NCBI GenBank assembly: GCA_954871525.1
Contig: OX940862.1
Span: forward strand, 10,746,501-10,810,500
Direction of reading: 5' to 3'
Source: Parietaria judaica
Taxonomy: Eukaryota > Streptophyta > Magnoliopsida > Rosales > Urticaceae
DNA: 64,000 nucleotides
Numbering within the stretch: the first letter of the stretch is position 1; every line of letters starts with the position of its first letter. A program made the position numbers and the translations under genes. Of this stretch, positions 19,882-33,204 are shown piece by piece. Below the pieces are notes generated by a model, which was not told the DNA's origin, ran no database searches, and saw nothing but the letters and a program-made list of their open reading frames with translations.

Positions 19882-22030
19882 ATGGCCGCTGCGAGCTGTG
19901 CCATCACCGGCCTTCTCTTCAACCCCGACAATGGCCATCACCGCCGGAGAGTGACGACGACTCTCTCGTCGTCGCTTTCCTTCGTCACCTTCCGCACGAG
20001 GACGAGGAGTGTAATCCACGCGCCGATCCGACATCAGAGCCATCTCCGCCTCCTCCGACGGCCGCCGTGCTGCGTGGGCTCGCCGTCGTCTTCCTCGCCG
20101 CAGCTTTCGCCGGATCAGCAGCAATGGGACTCGCTGACGGCGCAGTTCTCCGCCGCGGCGAACGTCCCTTTCCTGCTGCTGCAGATGCCGCAGATAGTGC
20201 TGAACGCGCGGAACCTGATGGCCGGCAACAAGGCGGCGCTGCTGGCCGTGCCGTGGCTGGCGATGCTGACGGGGCTGCTCGGGAACCTCTCGCTCCTCTC
20301 CTACTTCGCCAAGAAGAGGGAGAAGGAGGTGATCGTGGTGCAGACCCTCGGGGTTCTCTCGCAGTACGCAGTGTTCACGCAGCTGGCCATGGCCGATGCC
20401 ATGCCCGTCCCCTTCTTCGTGCTCACCACCGCGGTCGTGGCCGCCGGGCTTCTTCTCAATTTCCTGAACTACTTCCGCCTGCTTCGCCCGCCTTCGCTCT
20501 GGCTCTTCTGGGAGGATTTCATCACTGTCGGAGGCCTCTCGGTGCTTCCTCAGGTAAGCTGCCATGGCTGGTTCTTGTTTATGTGATCAAAATATGAGCA
20601 AATTTCCATGAATTTTTCCTTGGAGATTAGATAAAACCTTGATTTAAAAGAGTTCAACTATACTTAATGCAACACAATTCCTTCAACTCTGTACATTTCG
20701 AATTCGTTTCGATTTCGTAATTCTATGGCCATGGCTGATTCTTATCCCGTGTTATCGCAGGTTATGTGGTCGACTTTCGTTCCGTATCTCCCCAACACGA
20801 TCTTGCCCGGTGCACTTTCGTTTGCTCTCGCTCTCACCGCTGTTGTTCTGGTAATCATCGTATCATCTCTGATTTACTAGTCCCGCTTCATGGCAATCTT
20901 TTCCCTAAGTAATCGTCACATCTTGGTGATCTAGTTCTGCTTCAGGACGTAGTTGCTTGGTTAGATTTAGTGTTGTATAAGTGAGATGGGCAGCCCACGT
21001 GTGGGCCTGCCCGTCCCGGGTTCCAGAAGGCGTTTGGCAGCCCATGCCCGGGTTGAACCCGGGTACAGGTTGCCCAACTCGTGATGGATTAGTGGACGGG
21101 AAAACCATCCCAGTATTAGGTGGGATGCCCAGACGGGTCACGGGCGCGAGCAACCTGCGCTCACCTGTTTGGACAACACTATTTGCTATCTCTTCCTTAA
21201 AAAAATGTTTCCTTGATTTAACATGATAGACACCATCAAGACGTTCTTGTAGGAAGCTAGTTCCACTCTTCATCCTTTTGAATATACTTTTATTTGCAGG
21301 CACGGACCGGGAAATTATCACAAGAAGGCATCAAATTTGTAGGAGCAATATCTGGATGGACGGCAACACTTCTGTTCATGTGGATGCCGGTGTCGCAAAT
21401 GGTAATGTGACGGCATTTTCAAGCCGGTTTCCATTGCCTATGAATCTATCTAACTGTGCCCGGTTGGTGCTTTTTTTCTTTTCTTTCAGTGGACGAATTT
21501 TCTGAATCCGGACAACATTAAAGGATTATCGGCTATCTCAATGTTGCTTGCAATGATTGGCAATGGACTCATGATCCCCCGCGCTCTCTTTACTCGTGAC
21601 TTGATGTGGTAATTTATTTGTTTTGGATGATGTTTTGGTTGCTTTCATTGATCAATAAGTGATAAAGTTTGTCTTTCTTATGATGCTGTTCAGGTTCGTT
21701 GGCTCTTCGTGGGCTTCTTTCTTTTATGGATACGGGAATCTTGTATGCTTGTACTGGTAAGAAAATCGAGTAAAATGCGCATCCTCGATATGTTTGATCC
21801 TAACTCCTTACACTAATTGTAGAATGACTTGAAGTGAAAGAAACTTGTGGATGAATTTCAGGTTCAAGAGTATCAGCAGAGAATTCTTCCTGGCAGCGAC
21901 AGTCGGTTTATTTTCGTGGATAGGAATGGGGCTATGGAGAGACACCGTAATTCACGGATACAGCTCGCCCTTTGTATCGCTGGGTGAATTAGTTTCCGGT
22001 AAAGTTTTGAAGAGCCAAAGTTCACCATGA
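19882..22030 (+). CDS. MEX1: Maltose excess protein 1, chloroplast maltose exporter
   Basis: Inner-envelope transporter that exports maltose from starch breakdown at night. Six exons: 19882-20553, 20761-20850, 21300-21401, 21490-21608, 21694-21756, 21862-22030; 1215 nt, 404 aa, close to the Arabidopsis length. The start MAAASCAITGLL has a good context (GCAGCCATGGCC); an in-frame ATG 84 nt upstream is less likely. Residues 1-75 are a Ser/Arg-rich transit peptide. Family blocks: PWLAMLTGLLGNLSLLSYFAKKREKE, LWEDFITVGGLSVLPQ, MWSTFVPYLPNTILPG, GWTATLLFMWMPVSQMW, TNFLNPDNIKGLSAIS, GNGLMIPRALFTRDLMW, WIGMGLWRDTV. Many hydrophobic segments fit the family's multi-pass topology. Exon 1 is strongly GC-rich and the later exons are not. 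Intron 2 carries a MITE, and intron 1 shares about 100 bp with a DEMETER-like intron. The gene converges with the DEMETER-like gene. Confidence 0.95.
20559..20659. repeat. Intronic segment shared (inverted) with the DEMETER-like gene
   Basis: MEX1 intron 1, starting six bases after the donor, carries GGCTGGTTCTTGTTTAT, TTTCCATGAATTTTTCCTTG and AAACCTTGATTTAAAAGA. The reverse complement of 24606-24709 has nearly the same sequence over about 100 bp with a few substitutions and a small indel. Confidence 0.85.
20970..21179. mobile_element. GC-rich MITE-like element in MEX1 intron 2
   Basis: 210 bp bounded by imperfect inverted repeats GTGTTGTATAAGTGAG (left) and complement GTGTTGTCCAAACAGGTGAG (right), with TA on both sides. 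The interior is far more GC-rich than the surrounding intron, with several CCCGGG/GGGTTC-like motifs and no coding frame of note. TA flanks suggest a Tc1/mariner (Stowaway) relationship, but hAT is not excluded because the ends could also be read as TAGTG/CACTA. Confidence 0.5.
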
Positions 22031-22983
22031 TTCCCTATTGAAGATACGAAATAAAAAACCGTTCGCTCCTCAACCGACGGTGATAGCGAGCTGCTGCTCT
22101 CTCTTTCCGCTCTCGTCTACATTGCAACGGGTTGTCCATTGAGGGATACCGAAATCGCCGTGTAATCTCGTTTCCTTTCTTGAAATCAATAACAAAGTTT
22201 AGAATTTCTTGGCTGAAACTCAACTATAGGCTTAAATTAAGGCATGAAAACATAGCTTGTAGAATACGTTTCCCTTCACTAGCTGTAGCTTTCAGTAGCA
22301 AGTACGAGAAATCGATTAAAAGGACTCAAATTGGAGATGGTCGAGCTAACAATTTATTTAAAAATAAAAATATAAAAAAAAGTTTCGGTACTTTCGGACT
22401 CTTACGTGCCCGAGATTGAGCTCCCATGGCTGCTGGAGCCGTGTTACTGTGAGACGAGTTGTTATCCCTCCTTGTTCAGTTACAATTGCTATTACGATTC
22501 CATTAAATTGCAATTACGATTATCGTATTTTTAGTTTAGATACAATTTTAATCGCATTAAGGTTGTTTGTCTCCCCTTTAAAATTGTGTACTTCCTCATG
22601 CACGGCTTGGATCGACTAAGTTTATAAAGTAAAAATAAAAAACAATGTCCTACACGATGAAATCGGATATCGATGATGAATTTTAGATGAAAATCGAAAG
22701 CGGTACTACCATCCAGCAAGAACCAGTATCGATATAAACCGCGTTTATCGATTTCTATAAGAGAACATTGGTATACGGTATTGTACTAACAGAAGATGAT
22801 TGAAATCTTTTTTCATCATCAATTTTTTTTTCTTCTCTTTTCTTGATGAATCAAGTGTTGATATATTGCAAGTATCGCGCCTTTTTTTGTATTTTAAAAC
22901 ACTTTATTCATCACTTTATATTCAATCAAATGGATTAGTTACAAACTATCTCCTCCTTATTACTGGACCTTTCTCCTTGTTAG
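22031..22983. other. Convergent 3' region of MEX1 and the DEMETER-like gene
   Basis: Between two convergent stop codons, so it contains both 3' UTRs. Mostly AT-rich; no open frame with a recognisable product and no clear repeat. Confidence 0.5.
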
Positions 22984-25900
22984 TCATCTCTTCTCTTCCT
23001 GTTTGTTCTTCGCCAACTTGCTCGCCGGGAAATGCAGCCTCGCCTTCAACGGCCGAGGCGCTCTCGTTTCCCTCTCGAATCCTCGAACACAAACAAATCC
23101 TGTAATAAAACAGTTAGATACGGTTTTAATTGCTTTTTACTTGTTACTGATTTAAATACGTTTGAAGCATACCTTTCCAGAAGCAGTATTGAATTCCTTC
23201 CGTTGTTAATCCTGGAAAACTCAGATCGGGAAACGTGTCAGTGACTTTTGCCGTCTCAATAGTAATAACAAACATCTTTGTTAGTTGCACTGTCTCAGTT
23301 ACCTTTGAAGATCGACGACACCGAGGTTCCGAAGTACACCATTCGCCTCGGCAAGTTCCATATCCACCCTCGGGGAACGTTGATGGGGCTGAGGCTAGAC
23401 TCGTGATCGGCAAATACCTGCAAGTAGTCGAAATCTCACCGGGTTAAATCGTCAACCTCGGACGTACACGTACTCTTATCGAACGAGGACGACAAAGACT
23501 GACCTCGTTGACTTGGAAGTACGTGCCGTTAAGTGGAAAGCTTCCTCTCATCGCCGTTCTACAAGGTATCTGATTGACCCGAAAAAGATCTCTACTTAGT
23601 AATCTGAATATATTTTTCTGTATGCACATCATTCAATCGCGGTTTTTTCCTCACCAGAATCGTCCCTCGGACCGTTTGGGAATTCGCTTCTCTCACACTA
23701 TTACATGAAAAACATGTCGAGTCATCGCACACTTTGCCTGGTTCGGAGCCACAACTTTTCTCCGGTGGTTGAATCGAATTAGCAGTTTCGCCTATATGCC
23801 AAAAATTAAAACACACAAGAATATTTTGTTCTTATTAATATTTAATTTCACGAGTATTTTACGCTTTTGTTTACCTGGTGTCCATATGGCGAGAAGATAC
23901 GGGCTCGGGTCATCGGGTTCTCTTCTTTCCATCTGTAAATTTTCAGTGCTGCGGATTAGAAAAGAATAATGACTGATACGACTCGGGTAATTATCCAAGA
24001 AAGTTTACTAACCCGTTCTAGTAGAGGATGTGAATCCGGAAGTTCGTACCTACATTCCATCAGAAGGTGAGGCATTAAGATCATAAGGTTTAGAACGGTT
24101 TAACAGATTCGTAAAACATGTTTGATGCACTTACACTTGGTGCTCGGTTCGAAGCCGGTTGACGTACTTCAACTTAGGTAAAGGGAGAGAGGCGACATCG
24201 GGCGTCAGCGCAACCAACGCCTTCGACATATCATCTTCTCGGAGCTCCATGTTATTCTGCATGTAGCTCTGCAAGCTTTCCCTCAGCTCTCCCATGTCGA
24301 GTTTGATGGTGGGTATTTCGTCGGGATCCTCGTAAAACGCATCCTCGAGGTCGCTCTCTGAGATTTCCGTGTGTTCTTGCTCCGGTGTTGCAGGCTCTTC
24401 GACGATGGGTTCACAGTTTCTTCCGTTTACGGAGCCGGTTTCTATGATCGAGCCATGCTGTGGTGCAGGCAGTGCCGCCATGGGATGGATAACGACGCTG
24501 GGGGTTCTATCCGATGTTTGAGGTACGGCTGAACTTACGATACGTCTCTCTTCGGGCCCCGGTAGGGCTAGTCTTGCACTGAATTTATTATTAATGTTAG
24601 AATCGAGTTGAAATCTTTTAAATCAAGGTTTTATGATCTAATCTCCAAGGAAAAATTCATGGAAATTTGTTCATAGTTTTGTCATATAAACAAGAATCAG
24701 CCAGGGCAGACTAAAATTATTATTTTTTTTTTTTTTTTGTAAGATGTGTCATTTTCGGCTTCAATTTTTGTTTGCTTTTCTTCGAACCGAGACAAAATGT
24801 ATGTACCTCGCGAAAGCGCTAGCGAAGTGCCTGCACTCTCCCCTCATCGGACACGCATTGCAATTCGGTTTACTCTTCGTGCAGAAAACCTGCACCGAAA
24901 CGCCGTTAAAAATTTTCTTACCCTTCTCGTTAGGACTTATTCCAAATCAATATTATGCATGAAAAATATAACTTACTTTCCCAAATGTAATCATCTGATA
25001 GTGTAGTTCGTATCTGCAGCAAGCAAGGAAGTTCAACAGTCAATAATAGCCACGGCGAAATTACGTTACATTAGATTGTTGAATGAAATAAGCAGTTACA
25101 GTGTTCTTTGATCGAGATTGCAGAGCCTCGGCCAAAGAAACTTCTGAACTGACTCCAGGATCGGATACCTAAAGACGACGAATTATGATCAGAATCATCC
25201 GACAAGCGTTGACCCTCACGGTTTAATGAGGTCTTTAACACTTACAGTTCGAGAAGATGTAATTGAAGGGACTCGGGAAGTGGCCGGAGCGGCACCCAGC
25301 CTAGTCGAACTGCTATTCTTCCGACGTTCGTATCAACCTTCGTGAAAATTGAAACACATTTCAAATTAAAATAACAGAAAAAACAGAATACAGTTTCTTT
25401 TTCCGCCTTCCGTTCGGAGATCTTTACCGGGAAAGCAAGGTGGTGGAGAGTTAAAAGCCGCACACACTCCACACTTTTCAACCCTAATCCCCGTATGCTC
25501 AACAGGTAATCCCTGCAGAAGTCGGGAACATATGTTTGAGGATGAACGGTTATAACTAAAAAAACGGTTACCTGGAAATCACTTACTTTGCTTTATCCGG
25601 GGGAACGTCTCTCAGCCATTCTAGGTCGATGCTTCCGTGATCTTTGACTACCCGATTCAGAAATTCCTGCAGCAACGTACAATATCAATATATAACCGTT
25701 GAACTGTTAGCTTGTCTTCCAAGTATCAGAAAATCAAAGCGAAGAATATACCTTCATTCTCTCTGCCAACATGTTGTTCATTCCTCTTTCTTTAATAGCA
25801 TCGGAGATTTCCTTCACGTCAGCGTTTCTCACAGCTTCGTAGTCCAACGAGTCCATTGCGTCTTTTCTTCTTTCTTTTTTCGTGCCGTTGGCCTCCGCCT

Positions 25901-28900
25901 GCTTTCTTAAGTCGTCCCAATCGGTTTCACTCTTTTTCGCACTTCCGGGATTTCCTTTCCTTGCTTTAGGATTTTTTGTATTTGTCAGGATCGGAGATTG
26001 ATTGGAAGAACCAATTTGATCCTTCGAATTCGGCTCAACAGTTTTCCCTCCGAGCTTGGTAGACGAGGAATCCGGGGATCGCCAAGAGGATATACTTTCT
26101 TCACTGAAGGTTTCACGCCACCATTGTTCCGATCTCGTGGAGTTCGTTAACACGTTACTTTCTCCGAAAGGTTGAAATTGTATATACTCGGGATTTTTTC
26201 GTACAGTGGACAAAGAATAACCGACATTATCCTGGCTGTGAACTTCTTGAAAAGAAGATTTCTCGGTCCATAGAATATCCGGTGAAGTCGAAGCTAGCCT
26301 GTTTCTGGGTTTGTACCCGTTAGAAGGATCTTCCGTTTCTGAATTGGAGCCCGAGCAGGATCTTATTCCTCCACCAACTTGGGTGATCGAAGAATCATTA
26401 GATTCCTGGGACAAGATCAATTCCTCCTCGGGAGGAGTGATGTTCGGTCTGTTGCTGGGTTCGCTCGATAGTTCGTACCATCGGAGAGTGTCGTTCAGAG
26501 TTTCTACAGCTATTGGCGATTCTAGATCGATAATGTTTGCGGTTTCCTCTTGCGTGTTGCTGCTCGGTTTCAGAGGAAATCTCGCTGCCATTGACATGAA
26601 GGCCGAGCTGCACAAAATCAGAGAAAGACGAGTGATTAGTGTTAACGGTCGCAAGCCTTACGATTCAGAACTTGAAAATACTTCTTGATGTGGAGTTTAC
26701 CTTGAAAGGTGGTCCGAGACATTTTGCGTTAGAAAAACTCCGATCACCGAGTCAACAACCGACCCTTTCCATCGCGAGAAACCTCTATCTCCTGCAAATT
26801 GTATGATTGTGTAAGCTCAGAAACTTCATGATTATATATATAATAAACTGAAGTACAAGGCAACAAAAGCACGAGAAAAACGCACCTTGAACGAGGTGCA
26901 TACGAGCGATGAAGGAATCAACTCGCCCTCTGAACACCTTCCGTTCCTCTTCCCACCACTTCTCCTTCTTCTCGTCGCTCTTTTCCGTCTCGTCACTATC
27001 TTCCTTGCCCATTAAAAGATTCCAGATTCTGTTGGATTCCGGATCCAAGTCCACTTTCGGACGTTGTTTACGCTTCTTGATGAGATCATCCTCGTATGGA
27101 ACAAGCGATCCATTCCCTTTGAAAAGAACGAGTGCGCTCTCATCACGCTTCTGCAACCCGTGTCCGTTTGCACCGATGTCAAGAATTTGAAACCGGTCTA
27201 CGATATCATCTATAATGCTCGCATATGTCGGTTTCTTTGCTCTACCTGCACCAAATATAATAGCATAATCAGCGAGCATTGTAAGAATTTACGAAAGTAA
27301 TTCTCAACAAGAAACTTACCTTTTCTTTTTGGTACTCGTTCAAGTATACTTTCAGGTCCGGAGGGAGCTGGCTTTGGTCGGGATGCTCCGAGTTTCTTAT
27401 TCATTATCGGCCTAGTATTGCACATGTCGAGAATCGGGCTATTGGGTACGGGAGGGTTCAGGATTTTAGTAGAATTATGGGTTGATGGAACGATCTGCAA
27501 TGTTGAATGATGCGCCGAAGCAACAGACCGACCATAAAGATCACTGGTGAAAAGAATTCCGTTATCTTTTTCCCCTTTTGAAACTCTGCAACGGTTTTGA
27601 GAGTTCAGCGTTGCGTCGGAAATCGGGATCGACTTTATTGGAAATCGGTCGACTAAGAGCATATCTTGCTGTACATCTCTATAGTACTCATCCGTTGTTT
27701 TCATTTTCTTACCTGTCTGCGGAATTCCCGAGTGCAGGTTATGCCCATTTCTCGGACATTTCTCCACCGTAGAAGCCTTTCTGTGTAGCGTCGAGGCCAC
27801 ATAATTCGTGGTGTAGAGGTTTCCACATTGGATGCTTTGATCGTAGTCTCTTTTCGATCCCCTTTGTTCGTAGGATTTGAAGGGTGTATTCGGTATCGGT
27901 TGCATCACGCTCTGCATCAGTTTTTTCACGTTCTCAAGATCCATCTCGTTGAAATTCTCCACAACCGCGCTCGAGCCTTTAGTTTTTCCATGAATCCCAT
28001 TTCCCGTGTCTGTTTGTTGCCGATCGGCAGAGCAGTTAGTTTTCGATCCACTGGCTGCACGAGAATTCAAAACTCGCACGTCAGTTTCTGAAGCCACGGG
28101 GCGGCGAGCTTCTTGCCTGTTGAGTAGATCAACAAATCCGTTTGGTATTTCCTCACTTCCAATCTGGTTTTCTCGGGAAAATCTCTTACGGTTTCCAATT
28201 GGCACAGACAGCATCGTTCCTAACCCGCTCTGGTTTTCATCCTCCAAATCGAATACCAAGACTCTCTTGCAAGACTTCTGGGCCTTTTCGGCATTGAGTT
28301 CCTCTGATTCCTTGATAATATCTACTTCCTCTTGAGCCGTTGAATCCTCGGGAACGTTTTTGCGCACGTATTTCCGCTTTACTTTTGGCTCGTTGCTCTT
28401 GGGAGCCGTGTTCTTTGGAGTCCTTTTGGGCTTGCCTTCAACAACCACCTTAGGCCTGTGTTTCCTGCGTTTGGACGTTTTCTGCTGAGGCGTCTCGTTC
28501 AGATCGATGCCCAGATCAGTTATCTTGCCGGACGACGATAAGTCCACAATGTTCTGTGAGGCTTCACCACAATGCAGTTGACTTTCTGTTGACTTTTGAA
28601 CTAGATTCCCGGATTGATGCTTCTCCGTGGTTAGATCCTTACACGGAGTTACTGGCGTGAAGTGGGCCGAGCTGGCACTTGTAAGAGGCTGAGACTCCAT
28701 TGCCGGCGGAGCGTTCAGGTCGTAATTTATCATCGAAGTTCCGGGAAAATCATCTGCCGAGAAAGATTTGTCAACAATTAAGCAACATACTATACAAACT
28801 CAAATCCGTTCGATACGAATTTATCACGCACTTACACTACTGCTATGATCGAAAAATTGCTAGAAATATAAACTCGCTTTCGTACCAGCAGTTTTCCGTC

Positions 28901-29797
28901 TTCAATAAAAATTGACAGAAAATCTACTAAAAATCATTGCTTTGCAACACCCAAGTAAACCGAAAAAATCGAGGCTCTAGCCGAAAAGCCAGATACAAAT
29001 TCACGAGAGAAAAAATAAATAAAAAATTCACTACAAGAAACTGTAAATGTTCTTCTAACTAATTTAGTTTTCTTACTTCCACATTTCGTAGACTAACAAA
29101 TATTACTTAAATGTTTTTTATTTTGTCAAAGAATTAATAAATAAATAAATAAAAAGCATTGTAATTAAACAAATGGTAATGTAAGAGAGATACCGATCGA
29201 ACTAATAGCTAAGCTCTTACCTTGTACTGTCTGGTGTAAGCTTCTGCTGCTGAAACCCAAATCGAAACCATTGCGATTCCCGAGTAAGCCGCTCGTCCGA
29301 GGCTGAAAATCCGGCACCGGAGCTCCGGCGAATGAACCATCTGCGGAGCCCACTATCCCAGAATCATCTTGAAGCAGCAACTGCAAAAGCGGAATGTTGT
29401 TCCACTCTGCAGAAACTTCTCCGGGAAGAGACTGCCAGTGGTTACAGACAGTCGGGTTTCGCTCCGACACGCCTGGAACCCGTGTATTCTGATCAAACAC
29501 CGAGGCAAAGAAATCGTAGCTCGGTGCCTGAGGCCAATGATCCATCCCAAAGTGATTCACTTCCAGGTTTTCAGCTACTGGGTTCGGTCTCCCCGAGCCC
29601 CGCGGATTCCCGGGAGTCGCCGGAATCCAACCGCCATTGAACTGGAACTCGTCGGGCTGCGGAACTCGTAACCCGTTTCCGAAATTCATCCCCAAGTGAT
29701 TCACTTCCGGGTTTCCCGCCACCGGATTCGACCTTCCCGAGCCCGGCAGGTTCCCCCGAGTCGCCGGAATCCACCGGAATCCATCTTCGAAACTCAT
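22984..29797 (-). CDS. DME: DEMETER-like 5-methylcytosine DNA glycosylase/lyase
   Basis: Nuclear enzyme that excises 5-methylcytosine and nicks the backbone to start active demethylation. Nineteen exons: 29221-29797, 27320-28753, 26886-27245, 26701-26791, 25752-26607, 25587-25666, 25428-25512, 25246-25337, 25100-25168, 24977-25013, 24807-24889, 24135-24578, 24013-24049, 23875-23932, 23655-23791, 23504-23569, 23303-23417, 23173-23211, 22984-23099; 4776 nt, 1591 aa. Features: basic stretch KRRKHRPKVVVEGKPKRTPK; domain A KVDLDPESNRIWNLLMGK to FIARMHLVQG and WKGSVVDSVIGVFLTQNVSDHLSS; helix-hairpin-helix glycosylase with catalytic Lys1145 (GLGLKSVEC) and Asp1163 (VDTNVGR); 4Fe-4S cysteines 1230, 1237, 1240, 1246 (C-x6-C-x2-C-x5-C); C-terminal domain ending GFVCVRGF to LHFPASKLAKNK. 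All key residues are present. RIWNLLMGK points to the DME rather than the ROS1 clade. The symbol is a family-level call. Confidence 0.93.
24606..24709. repeat. Inverted partner of the MEX1 intron 1 segment
   Basis: Lies in the DEMETER-like intron between exons 24807-24889 and 24135-24578 and is the reverse complement of 20559-20659 with a few differences. Because the two genes are on opposite strands, the shared segment has the same sense relative to transcription in both. Confidence 0.85.
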
Positions 29798-32700
29798 CCT
29801 CCCCAATTTCTCTCTCTTCCTCGACTCTCTATCTCGGCTTCTTCATCTCAATCTTCTTCTAAAGAAGAATCAAAGCAAAACCCAGAAATGGAATTGCAAT
29901 TAAACACTTGAATGCTGAGAATTATTCCTGTGATCGAGCTTTATGCAAAATCCAACCCATCATGAATCATCATCAGCATTCACAAAAAGGAAGAGCAATA
30001 ATGCAAATAATAATAAAAGAATCTTGATTTGGGTTCAAATAATAAACTCTTGATTTGGGTCTCGAGGGATGAGCTCAGCTCACCGATTCGAACAGAGAGA
30101 GAGAGAGGTAGGTAGGAGAGAGAAAATGAAACAGACCGAACTAGTTAGATTAAACATGCTTTCTTTATTTAATGTATGATGATTCAATTCGAGCGAACTG
30201 AGTGTTTGACTTTTTTATGTCACTCTTTGAAAATCAATCTCATCTTTTAAGAAATTCGTTATTTACAGTTAAGGTCACATCTTACACTGTGTTTGTCAGC
30301 GTTTCGAATGAGGAGAGAGAAAAATAAATTATTATTTTAAAAAATAAAAGTTTCTCAATTTAATTTGATTTTGGAAATCAGTTTGATAATTTTATTTTAG
30401 AGATTTTCTTTTAGTGAATTACTTTTAAAGAATCGTTTAATTTTTTTTGTTTAATTGAAAATATTTAGTGAATAAATTAGGCGATATAAATGATAAATTT
30501 ATGTTACTAATAAAATTAATTATATTTTATTTTAAAATTGTAATTTTCATTTATGACCACTTTAATTTCGTTGACCTCGTAGCGGTTATAAATTGTATTA
30601 TTATATGAATCACTTGACACGACATACTGTAATTTCTTTTTATTTATTTTTTTCAAAATTGAATAAATTACAAGTGGTAAACATGCCGCAGTCTCTGACC
30701 TTTATTAAGATTCGTCTGCAAACGTAGTTGTCGTAGGGTGCATGTGCATTCATCTCGTGACCGAGGCTGTCAGAAACCGTCGGTTGCGTGAAATCCGTGA
30801 GTTAATTACTAGAGGGTAGTATTTATTGCTTAAAAAACGATTTTATTTTTTAAAGTGAGAAAGCATTTACTTGTTCTATAAGAAATTATCAATGCATTTA
30901 CCTCGATTCAATCTCAGTGAAATGTAAAAATTACATATATGTAATCTTGGCTAATAACGGCTGTAGTCAATAGTATCAGTTATTTTTACACTGTAAATAT
31001 ATATTTTATTATACGAATGCATGTAATTTTTGTCAAAAGTGTCACTCTATTAGAAACATATGTTCTTCCTCTATTTAATAAATATATATATATATCTTAT
31101 GTCTTAATGTGTGAAATTATATATTATTATGCCCAAATTATAATGCAAAACATTTGCTCATAATATTAGTATAATCCAAAATATATTGCATTAATTTCTT
31201 TCAATATCTGGATTTAGTGCACTATTTGTGTTGTGTCACCGTCACATAGAGATACATAATTCATATTTGTGATTTATTGTCTTGCCTTGTAAATAAAAAG
31301 ATTTGCTTTGCTTGTTTATCTATTTCCGTTATGTCTATTTATTTGAGGGATATTTGTAGCATAAGTTTCAATATCTTGTAAAGAGTGTGACTATATATTA
31401 TCTATCTCTTTTGTACTGTAAATGTAATAGTACACGATGATTACAAAACAATATCGACATCCGATTATGTCCATGTCGAGTTAAAGTGTGTTAAGTTAGA
31501 GTTACGTACGCCTTTAGTTTAATAGTATTAAATATTAATTGATATTTTTTTGAGTTAAATCGTATACATACAAGTTGAGACATAACAACTTTAAAGGAAC
31601 ATAGACGAAATTAATGGTTGATATTGTTCTTGGGCCTGTGGGTATTATTGTTGCTAAAAAGTTTGAGTATGTATCGGCGCACTTAGGAAAATATTGATAC
31701 TTATGTCGAAAATATTATTTGTTTATTGACATGATTATTATTATATGGTCATATACGCCGATATATTTTCCCATTTAGTGTTATATGTAACTTGTGAATC
31801 AAGTGGTTTAAATTAGTAATAATATCTTTAATGTATGATAAAAAGTAACACCATCATAGATTTGTAGCTATTAATTGGAACAGCTAATGTTGATCATTCT
31901 TGAGACAATAATATCCCTTTAATGTGTAATATATTACTTAATAAATGAATTGTAAAAATATTTAATTACTATTAATGTGCTAAGTTTCACTGATTACCAT
32001 AAATCATTTGTAATGGGAAATAACTATTTTTAATTTGGAAACTTTATAAGCCGAGCCTATAGGGTCTAAAAAGTTGTAGGTCTAACATTTGATTCCACGT
32101 GTCTATAGAATAATTCGTCATGCTCTTTTTCGTTTTCTCGAATATTTTTGCCACTTGTGTGAAGTGAAGTATAAGCCCATATTTTATAGTAAATTAAAAT
32201 AATAGCGGTAAGAGTACTTAAAAAGGTATAGTCAATTGTGTCATGAATAATCTAATTTTTGTTAGGAAAAAAATATTTCCACATAAATTTACTTTGAATT
32301 TCATCTTTGTATTTTATTTCTTTTATTTATGCGTGTCCTTTCTCTATTAATAATTTTATTAAAATAAATAACCCGCGTACTCAATGGCGCAAGTGACTAT
32401 GATTTAGGTACTTTTACTACTATATCCCCAATACATATTATTTTTTTTTAGAAAAAAAATGATAACTTTTTTTGCTCAATAAAAAAAATGCCCAATAAAG
32501 TGACCATTATTTTGTTTCCAATTGATTAGCAAACATCTCTTATTTGTAAAGAACATAAATGCTAATTGAAATAGAATAAAAATAGGTGATTTTTAATGGC
32601 CGGTAAATATTATTTTCTCATTTCTTCAGATGCCACCTTATTGCGTTAAATACTCGTCTACTCTATAAATGAATGAAAAGAAAAGAAAAAATGTATTATG

Positions 32701-33204
32701 TTTTTTTTTTTTGCCATGAAAGCTCCAACATTTTCATATATACAAGTATGAAGTAACATATAATCTTCTTCATAAAATCCCAAATTCACTCCATAAGTTT
32801 ATCAGTGTAATTTATTTCATTGATAAACTCTCTTTTAAAGCAATTGAAGAAACTAATGAATTCCTAAAGCACACTACGCAATAAATACATTATTATAAGA
32901 TATTAAATATTTATATATCCTAAGAGAATATATGTATGTACATATTAAATAAAGCATTAAAAAATAAAGTAGAATAATTCAAATGGGATTGGGCCTCTAA
33001 ACTTGTGTGCCTGTGGGCCTTGAGATCGGTTAATAGAAAAGGAATGGCTAGCTACTTTCTTAAGGACAAAAAGTGACCTAAAGAAGGAAATATGTACATT
33101 GAACTTTGGATTTGACTATATGAAAAAACCAGTAACTTACTAACTTATATGTAATTTTATAGATTTTTTCCTTCTTTCCTAGAATACGATATAATGGATT
33201 AATG
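29798..33204. other. DEMETER-like upstream region and gene-free AT-rich DNA
   Basis: 29798-30170 should hold the promoter and 5' leader of the DEMETER-like gene; a GA-rich tract sits near 30090-30125. From about 30200 to 33204 the sequence is strongly AT-rich with short microsatellites (for example 31084-31095), and I see no gene, RNA or clear element. Confidence 0.5.

Noticed and set aside
19852..20565. 237-aa minus-strand frame opposite MEX1 exon 1
   Set aside because: Charged, repetitive composition typical of a GC-rich exon read backwards; MEX1 exon 1 is securely identified on the other strand.
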